Origin: CBDDIP01 sp965279405
GTDB taxonomy: Bacteria > Actinomycetota > Acidimicrobiia > Acidimicrobiales > Ilumatobacteraceae
DNA: 64,000 nt
NCBI GenBank assembly: GCA_965279405.1
Contig: OZ257157.1
Location: forward strand, 1-64,000
Direction of reading: 5' to 3'
Both the position numbers and the translations under genes were made by a program. The notes below the pieces were generated by a model. That model worked only from the letters and a program-made list of their open reading frames with translations. It ran no database searches and was not told the DNA's origin. Each line of letters opens with the position of its first letter. The first letter of the stretch is position 1. Shown here piece by piece: positions 57,980 through 64,000 of the stretch.

Positions 57980-58953
57980 GCGATCCGTTCGAGGCCCTTC
58001 GCATCGACGACGCGCCGGTCCCGCCGCGTGCGTCGTTCACCACCGACCTGCGCGCCCGCCTCGAAGCCGAGCTCGCTGCAACCCCCACCCCGCCAGCTGT
58101 TCCGGAGATCCGTGCCATGAACGTCGTCCCCTACCTGAGCCTGCGCAACTGCGCCACCGCGCTGCAGTTCTACGCCGACGCGTTCGGCGCCGTCGAGGAG
58201 CACCGCATCGTCGGCGACGACGGTCGCATCGGTCACGCCGAGATCCGCATCGGCACGAGCAAGATCGCCCTCGCCGACGAGTACCCGGAGTACGACGTGG
58301 TCGGGCCCGAGACGCGTGGCGGTCCGACGTGCTCGTTCACGATCGAGGTGGACGATGTCGCCGACGTCGATGCGGCCTACGACCGCGCCCTGTCGTTCGG
58401 CGCCACCGGTCTGCGCCCTCCGGCCGATCAGTTCCATGGCAACCGTCGAGCCACCGTCAGTGACCCGTTCGGGCATCAGTGGTCGTTCAGTGCGGTGTCG
58501 AAGGTGATGTCGGTCGACGAGTACTCAGACGCCGCCAAGGCGGAGGGCTTCGAGGTGGTCACCGCCGGCGCTCCCGACGCGGCCCCGGCCGATCATCAGC
58601 TGAAGCACTACGACCACGGCGACCTGTACTACTTCACGATCCCGGTGCCGGATCTGGCCAGGGCGCAGGCGTTCTTCGGTGCCGTGCTCGGCTGGCAGTT
58701 CGAGGATCCGACGGCGGGTCACGTGTCGAACATCTCCGCCCCGCCCGGCGGTGTTCGCCCGGCGTCGGAGCGCAGCGACACGCAGCTGTGGTTCACGGTC
58801 GACGACATCCACGTCGCCGTCGCCAAGGTGCGCGAGCTCGGCGGCACGTCCGACGAGCCGGTGAACTACGACTCCGGCTGGGCCGCTGATTGCGTCGACG
58901 ATCAAGGCACGAAGTTCAGCCTCAGCGTCCCCGCCGACAAGTACCGCACCTGA
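57976..58953 (+). CDS. Two-domain VOC protein coupled to the ECF sigma factor
   Basis: 325 residues. The first 45 residues (MSDPFEALRIDDAPVPPRASFTTDLRARLEAEL) form a charged, probably helical lead resembling the N-terminus of proteins encoded after ECF sigma genes. Two VOC domains follow (about 48-175: YLSLRNCATALQFYADAFGAVEEH; about 210-322: FTIPVPDLARAQAFFGAVLGWQFED). VOC domains bind metal and small ligands. The ATG overlaps the sigma stop by four bases. One plausible reading is a cytoplasmic sensor that holds or activates the sigma factor; an enzyme under its control is the other. Confidence 0.87.
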   Translation: MSDPFEALRIDDAPVPPRASFTTDLRARLEAELAATPTPPAVPEIRAMNVVPYLSLRNCATALQFYADAFGAVEEHRIVGDDGRIGHAEIRIGTSKIALADEYPEYDVVGPETRGGPTCSFTIEVDDVADVDAAYDRALSFGATGLRPPADQFHGNRRATVSDPFGHQWSFSAVSKVMSVDEYSDAAKAEGFEVVTAGAPDAAPADHQLKHYDHGDLYYFTIPVPDLARAQAFFGAVLGWQFEDPTAGHVSNISAPPGGVRPASERSDTQLWFTVDDIHVAVAKVRELGGTSDEPVNYDSGWAADCVDDQGTKFSLSVPADKYRT

Positions 58954-58969
58954 CCCCACCCGCCCGGAT

Positions 58970-59015
58970 GCGTTTGATCGCTGGCCCACCACCACGGTGG
59001 ATCAGCGATCAAACG
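58970..59015. terminator. Hairpin between convergent VOC and nuclease-like genes
   Basis: GCGTTTGATCGCTG (58970-58983) and CAGCGATCAAACGC (59002-59015) pair perfectly around an 18-base loop that itself has a short CCACC/GGTGG stem. The right arm touches the TGA of the minus-strand gene (59017-59019). Fourteen perfect pairs and a position between two stop codons make it a likely two-way terminator. Confidence 0.8.
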
Positions 59016-59016
59016 C

Positions 59017-59922
<906 letters not shown>

Positions 59923-59935
59923 GAGCGGGATGTTG

Positions 59936-60958
59936 TCACGGCGTCCAGCGGTAGCGGACGTCGGGGGCGCGCTCCTCGTTGCCGGCGCCGTCGGTGCGCT
60001 CGACGGCGATGAAGCCGTGGCGCTCGTAGAAGCGCTGCGCCGGCTCGTTGGACTGGAACGTCCACAGCTGCAGCCCATCGGGTTGGCGCTGCTTGGCGAT
60101 GGCCATGAACTTGTCGCCGAGCCCGCGGCCGATCCATGCAGGATCGATGTAGAGGTGATCGACCCAACCGCCATCGCGCTCGCTCGTCAGCGCGAGTTGG
60201 CCGACGATGATCCCGCCGAGGTCGGCGACGTGCACGTCGGCGTGGCCGATCACCTCGTCGCCCATCCACCGCCGGATGTCGGACGCGTCGTGCAGCTCGG
60301 GCAGATCCGGCAGCGCGAACGCACGCGAACGCAGGTGCACCGCGGCGCATCCGGATGCGTCGCTCGAGCGCGCCTCGCGCAGCACCGGCTGCCCCGGCTG
60401 GAGTGCACGCAGGATGCCCTCGAGACCGGGCTCGGAGATGTCGATCGCGGCGCGCCAGGAGAACCAGCGCACGTTCTGGCTCTCACCCGGCGGGGGTGCC
60501 GGCTCCACCGGAGGAACGGCGATCACGTACCGCAGATCGAGGTGGGTGTGCTTGCGCGGCCCGGCGTGCACGTCGACGTGCACGAGCACGGGTGGCTCGG
60601 TGAACGGCGGCGCTGGCAGGCCGGTCTCCTCGATCGTCTCGCGCACGGACGCGTCCCACGGCAGTTCGCCCTCGTCGATGTGACCGCCCGGCTGCAGCCA
60701 CTTCTTCATCCGCTTGTGCTCGTGCAGCACCACACCGAAGCGCGACGCGCGGGACTCACCCGCGGCGGGGTTTTCGGCAACGACGATCGCGGAGGCCGTC
60801 ACGTGAACCGGGCCGGCACGTTCACTGAACGGACGCTCCAACGCATCGAACGACTCGAGGAAGGAAGCAATCGACGAACGCTCACGAGCATCGACAGGAC
60901 GTCGAGCCGCGACCTGCGCACGAACCGCGGCGCTGACGGTGACGTTCTGATCAGACAT
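59936..60958 (-). CDS. Nudix-GNAT two-domain protein
   Basis: 340 residues. The N-terminal half (about 50-200) is a Nudix domain with the box GGHIDEGELPWDASVRETIEETGL; the C-terminal half (about 205-335) a GNAT acetyltransferase (VLREARSSDASGCAAVHLRSRAF, WVDHLYIDPAWIGRGLGDKFMAIAKQR with the acetyl-CoA loop, LWTFQSNEPAQRFYERHGFIAVER). ATG at 60958. The pairing of a nucleotide-sugar-type hydrolase with an acetyltransferase in one chain is not common; substrates unknown. Nuclease-like gene follows after 13 bases. Confidence 0.87.
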   Translation of the reverse strand: MSDQNVTVSAAVRAQVAARRPVDARERSSIASFLESFDALERPFSERAGPVHVTASAIVVAENPAAGESRASRFGVVLHEHKRMKKWLQPGGHIDEGELPWDASVRETIEETGLPAPPFTEPPVLVHVDVHAGPRKHTHLDLRYVIAVPPVEPAPPPGESQNVRWFSWRAAIDISEPGLEGILRALQPGQPVLREARSSDASGCAAVHLRSRAFALPDLPELHDASDIRRWMGDEVIGHADVHVADLGGIIVGQLALTSERDGGWVDHLYIDPAWIGRGLGDKFMAIAKQRQPDGLQLWTFQSNEPAQRFYERHGFIAVERTDGAGNEERAPDVRYRWTP

Positions 60959-61138
60959 GGCCACGGATCGTAGGGGCCGCACCCCCTCGGACGTCGAGGA
61001 ACGCGCCCGTCATGACGATTTCCACAAATCGGCCTACAGCCGAGCGGACCTGCTGCCGATACCCATTGCGTCGGTGAGCCGGGAGCGGACCATCGCACTG
61101 ACACTTCCATTCGAGCAAGCGGGAACGAACGAGACCAC

Positions 61139-61912
61139 ATGGAACCCGACGCACAACTTGCGCCACGAGTGCTCCTCGCGGTGGGCGACGCACTGCTTCG
61201 CCGAGTCGCCTCGACGGCACTGCGGGCTCGCGGGTTCTCGGTGAGCGCGACGACCGAGGAGTCGGCCGCCCTCACGTTGGCGAAGTCGTTCTCCCCCGAT
61301 GTGGTGATGGTGGACCTCGAGTTGCCCAGCCCTGAAGGCGGCAACCTGTTCGACACCATCCGCGAGATGACGGATGCGTACGTGGTCGGCATTGCACCCC
61401 CCGATGCCGAGAACATGCGCATCCGCGCCCTGCGAGCCGGAGCCGACGACGTCGTCTCCGTGCCCGTCAGCCCCGAGGAGCTGTCGGCTCGTTGCCAGGC
61501 GTTGCTGCGCCGGCCGCGCACGCTGCACGCTCGTTGGGATCCGTTGCAGGCATCGATCATCGCCATCGGTCCGCTGACCGTCGACGTCGGTCGCAAGGAG
61601 ATCCGCGTTCACGATCTGGACGTGCCGGTGACTCGCATCGAGTTCGCCCTGTTCGAACAGCTCTGCCGTCGCCCCGCCGAGGTGTGCGCACGCGTGCAGC
61701 TGCTCGAAGAGGTGTGGGGCCCGAACTGGGTCGGCGACACCCACGTGGTCGACGTGCACCTGTCGAACCTGCGACGCAAGCTGCAGGCGCTGGCGCCGGA
61801 GCTGCGGTTCATCCACACCGTGCGCGGCATCGGCTTCCGGTTGAGCAACGACCTGCTGCGCTACGAAGCCGACGACAACAACAACGGTGGCCGCGAGCTC
61901 GTCTCCGCCTGA
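61139..61912 (+). CDS. OmpR-type response regulator with atypical receiver
   Basis: 257 residues: a receiver domain (about 10-125) and an OmpR-type winged-helix DNA-binding domain (about 140-235: GPLTVDVGRKEIRVHDLDVPVTRIEFALFEQL, HVVDVHLSNLRRKLQ, IHTVRGIGFRL). The phospho-acceptor Asp is present in DVVMVDLELPS. The switch Thr is missing (YVVGIAPPD) and the conserved Lys before Pro is replaced by Val (VVSVPVSPEE). No histidine kinase is next to it. It may therefore work without normal phosphorylation. ATG at 61139. Confidence 0.86.
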   Translation: MEPDAQLAPRVLLAVGDALLRRVASTALRARGFSVSATTEESAALTLAKSFSPDVVMVDLELPSPEGGNLFDTIREMTDAYVVGIAPPDAENMRIRALRAGADDVVSVPVSPEELSARCQALLRRPRTLHARWDPLQASIIAIGPLTVDVGRKEIRVHDLDVPVTRIEFALFEQLCRRPAEVCARVQLLEEVWGPNWVGDTHVVDVHLSNLRRKLQALAPELRFIHTVRGIGFRLSNDLLRYEADDNNNGGRELVSA

Positions 61913-61939
61913 CGGTTTGCGGCCCGCGATGCTGAGCCG

Positions 61940-62338
61940 ATGCTCGGTCATCTCGGCATCAACGTTCCGGACCTCGTCGCGGCGAAGGCGTACTACGACG
62001 CGCTGATGCCGTTGGTCGGCTTCGAGCCGTTCCTCGTCGCCGACGACGAGATCGCCTACATGCCCGCCGGTGGCAAGCGCGGCACGTACCTGTTCTTCTA
62101 CCCGTCGCTGGAGTCGTCGACGTTCTCGCGCCACCACACCGGGCTCCAGCACCTCGGCTTCATGGTGCCGACGCGATCGGCCGTGCATGCGGTGCACGCG
62201 CACGCGGTGGCTGCCGGCGGCGAGGTCCTGCACGCGCCGCGTGAGTTCACCGAGTACCCGCCGCCGTACTTCGCCACGTTCTGGCTCGACCCGTTCGGCG
62301 TGATGCTCGAGGCCGTGTGCCACCACGACCGGGAGTGA
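61940..62338 (+). CDS. VOC-family protein
   Basis: 132 residues, one VOC domain: MLGHLGINVPDLVAAKAYYDALMPLVGFEPFL, LQHLGFMVPTRSAVHAVHAHAVAAGGEVL, and FATFWLDPFGVMLEAVCH with the usual metal histidine/glutamate places (His near the start, Glu near the end). The ligand is unknown. It starts 27 bases after the response regulator on the same strand and may be expressed with it. Confidence 0.84.
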   Translation: MLGHLGINVPDLVAAKAYYDALMPLVGFEPFLVADDEIAYMPAGGKRGTYLFFYPSLESSTFSRHHTGLQHLGFMVPTRSAVHAVHAHAVAAGGEVLHAPREFTEYPPPYFATFWLDPFGVMLEAVCHHDRE

Positions 62339-62400
62339 CGCTCGTCGCGTCGCCCCGTGTGACCAGGTTCCGCTGACGCAGCCACAGTAAAGTCGACCCG

Positions 62401-63450
62401 ATGTCCGAACGGACGGGTTCGACGCACGGGAGCAACCAGGGTCACCACGTCCACCCGTCGCGCCGCTGGCTCGGTCCGATCGCCGTCGTCACCGTGCTCG
62501 GGGCCGCCGGGATCGCCGCGATCGGCGGCAGCAAGGAGGACAGTTCGGCGTCGTCTTCGCCGCCCTCGGCGACCGATCCCCCGATCGTCGGATCGTTGCC
62601 GGGCCCGGTCACGGTGGCCGAGACCGTGCCGTCCGTGGTCGTCACTGAACCGCCGACTCCGAAGACGCACCTCAGCGAGACCATCAACCCGGGGATGGCC
62701 AGCAACGAGATCGTGATGGTGCAGACCCGGTTGAAGGAGCTCGGCTTCGATCCGGGCAAGATCGACGGCGGCTTCTACACGTCGGCGCGCCAGGCGGTGT
62801 GGGCGTTCGAGGCGCTGACCACGGGCAAGCGCTACGACGAGCTGAAAGGTGTCGTCACCGACGACATGTGGCAGCTGATGCAGGACGACCTCGAGTTCAA
62901 GCCGCGCCGTGAGACCGGCGTCGGCACGACGCACATGGAGATCTACCTGCCACAGCAGGCGGCGATCGTCTTCAAGGACGACAAGGCGATCCTGATCACG
63001 CACATCTCGTCGGGTCAGCTCGACGACAACGGGCAGCCGAAGCGGTGGCACGAGACGGTGACCATCGACGTCGACGAGAACGGCCAGTCACTCGACGAGC
63101 CGATCACCAAGGCGGTCACCGCGCTGTCGTACACGCCCGGTGGCGTGTTCGAGTTCAGCTGGCGCTACCCGGGCAAGCGGATGGGGCCGCTCGGCGGGAT
63201 GTGGAACCCGGTGTACTTCAACGGTGGCATCGCCGTGCACGGCGCCGACAAGGTGCCGGTGAAGCCGGCGTCGCACGGGTGCATCCGCATCCCCAACCAC
63301 ATCGCCGACTACTTCCCGTCGCTCGTCAAGCGCCACGACAAGGTGTTCGTGTGGGGTCAGGACGGTCGCGAGCCGGAGGACTACTCGGCACGCGAGCGCG
63401 AGCCCAGCGTCAACGAAGACGACCCCGACGCCACTGTGCCGACGACGTAG
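62401..63450 (+). CDS. L,D-transpeptidase with peptidoglycan-binding domain
   Basis: 349 residues. A short basic start and one membrane segment (WLGPIAVVTVLGAAGIAAIGG) anchor the protein; a Pro/Thr/Ser-rich linker follows. A peptidoglycan-binding helix bundle (about 95-155: MVQTRLKELGFDPGKIDGGFYTSARQAVWAFE) precedes the YkuD domain with its catalytic motif VHGADKVPVKPASHGCIRIPN; the cysteine is near residue 294. Such enzymes form 3-3 cross-links in peptidoglycan or link other polymers. DUF5990 gene follows after five bases. Confidence 0.93.
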   Translation: MSERTGSTHGSNQGHHVHPSRRWLGPIAVVTVLGAAGIAAIGGSKEDSSASSSPPSATDPPIVGSLPGPVTVAETVPSVVVTEPPTPKTHLSETINPGMASNEIVMVQTRLKELGFDPGKIDGGFYTSARQAVWAFEALTTGKRYDELKGVVTDDMWQLMQDDLEFKPRRETGVGTTHMEIYLPQQAAIVFKDDKAILITHISSGQLDDNGQPKRWHETVTIDVDENGQSLDEPITKAVTALSYTPGGVFEFSWRYPGKRMGPLGGMWNPVYFNGGIAVHGADKVPVKPASHGCIRIPNHIADYFPSLVKRHDKVFVWGQDGREPEDYSAREREPSVNEDDPDATVPTT

Positions 63451-63455
63451 CCGCC

Positions 63456-63914
63456 ATGCGCGTTCGGATCATCGGTCGCAACCTGCCGGGTCGCACGTTC
63501 GTCTCCGACGGCGTGTCGATGACCAACGTGCACGTCGCCGTCCAGGTGCGCGCCGACCCGTTCCAATTGGTCGCCGGCGACGCAGATCGCGCGCGGTGGG
63601 ACATCGACGTGACGGTGAAGTCGCATGAGGGCGCTGTCGACTTCGCCGGCCCCGCAGTGCACGGCAAGCGCGGCGAGCGGTTCCTCTACCTCACGTGGGG
63701 CCACGTCGGCCCCGGCCGCTCGTTCCACATGTTCCGTCGGGCGAAGTTGATGCTCGACCGAATCGAGCCGTCGCTCGTGAAGGCGGCCGACGACGGCAAG
63801 GGCGTGCTCACCGCGACCGTGGATCTCTCCGATGATCGCGGCGGCCCACGCTGCGCGAGAGTCGACCCCCCGGCCATCGTCTGGTCCCTCAGCTCCTCCA
63901 ACCTCACCGTCTGA
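63456..63914 (+). CDS. DUF5990-family protein
   Basis: 152 residues. MRVRIIGRNLPGRTF..., NVHVAVQVRADPFQLVAGDADRARWDIDVTV, then GPAVHGKRGERFLYLTWGHVG and FHMFRRAKLML fit DUF5990, a small actinobacterial family of unknown role. The conserved G.RGERFLYL and FRRAKLML segments are the core. ATG at 63456 is five bases after the L,D-transpeptidase stop, so both are translated together. Confidence 0.82.
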   Translation: MRVRIIGRNLPGRTFVSDGVSMTNVHVAVQVRADPFQLVAGDADRARWDIDVTVKSHEGAVDFAGPAVHGKRGERFLYLTWGHVGPGRSFHMFRRAKLMLDRIEPSLVKAADDGKGVLTATVDLSDDRGGPRCARVDPPAIVWSLSSSNLTV

Positions 63915-63935
63915 GCACTTCTCTGCGTCCTGCGC

Positions 63936-64000
63936 TCAGGCGTACTCGGCGACGAGCCACCAGCGTTGGCGTTCGATGGTGGCCAGCAGCAGACGGCCCG
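63936..64000 (-). CDS. C-terminal end of an unidentified gene (partial)
   Basis: On the minus strand the last 65 bases give an open frame GRLLLATIERQRWWLVAEYA followed by TGA at 63938-63936. The gene body is outside the window. The motif RWWLVAEY is like the last residues of several actinobacterial proteins with DUF6504-type ends, including Y-family polymerase relatives, but twenty residues are too few to decide. Confidence 0.45.
   Translation of the reverse strand, partial: GRLLLATIERQRWWLVAEYA

Overview
The window is 64 kb of very GC-rich bacterial chromosome with strong G/C preference at third codon positions, many GTG starts and very tight gene packing. An F420-type luciferase-like oxidoreductase, a Ddn-like F420 protein, a DinB/mycothiol-type enzyme, DUF3039, DUF4031, DUF5990 and DUF6069 proteins, a fused biotin carboxylase/BCCP subunit and a gram-positive-type SOS box all point to an actinobacterium. 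The gene complement best fits the class Acidimicrobiia (Ilumatobacter-like), but that is inferred from gene content, not from a marker tree. No rRNA, tRNA, prophage, integrase, transposase gene or CRISPR array was recognised; the window reads as core chromosome with scattered small repeats.

Layout. 0.2-3.6 kb (minus): a four-gene aromatic ring-cleavage operon (LigB-type extradiol dioxygenase, FAH-family hydrolase/isomerase, cupin, flavin monooxygenase). 3.7-9 kb: an EamA transporter, a VOC protein and an lcp-rmlC-rmlB-rmlD envelope-sugar operon, followed by a 0.6-kb repeat-rich gap. 9.1-11.6 kb: birA and an acetyl/propionyl-CoA carboxylase alpha chain, divergent with overlapping start codons. 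11.7-19.4 kb: AAC(3)-like acetyltransferase, VOC and DinB proteins, AhpD-like protein, RDD protein, LpdA-like flavoprotein and a secreted M15 peptidase. 19.5-22 kb: lysS-dapD. 22-29 kb: Tag glycosylase, nitroreductases, acyl-CoA ligase, RidA, class II aldolase and membrane proteins. 29-40 kb: sirtuin plus a rhodanese-ThiF protein, exported proteins, pepA-yhhN, metH, YceI. 40.5-44.2 kb: a heterodimeric ABC exporter. 44-51.7 kb: small conserved actinobacterial proteins, an autoregulated ArsR-AHSA1 pair, LysE, an F420 oxidoreductase and vapBC. 51.8-55.2 kb: dnaE2 with an SOS box. 55.3-64 kb: GNAT gene between two 97-bp repeats, HtrA-like protease, an ECF sigma factor with a double-VOC partner, a Nudix-GNAT fusion, an atypical response regulator and an L,D-transpeptidase.

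The most unusual signal is a set of intergenic palindrome families. One (166-254 and 11638-11692) and a second (4556-4650 and 5049-5091) lie across the stop codons of neighbouring genes; in the first family the repeat itself writes the C-terminal residues LDV of three unrelated proteins. A third, with GTCACGTGAC ends, occurs as inverted pairs at 8674-8751 and 33174-33318 and as a 44-bp tandem array. A fourth is an almost perfect 97-bp direct repeat on both sides of a GNAT gene. Several further long hairpins without a T-tract start at or near a stop codon, mostly between convergent genes, so they probably act as terminators; some families also look mobile.

Functional links that can be read from order: BirA would biotinylate the carrier domain of its divergent neighbour; DapD and LysS couple lysine synthesis to charging; RmlC/B/D and LCP suggest transfer of a deoxysugar polymer to the wall; the ArsR regulator, AHSA1 partner, operator and leaderless promoter form a compact self-regulated unit.
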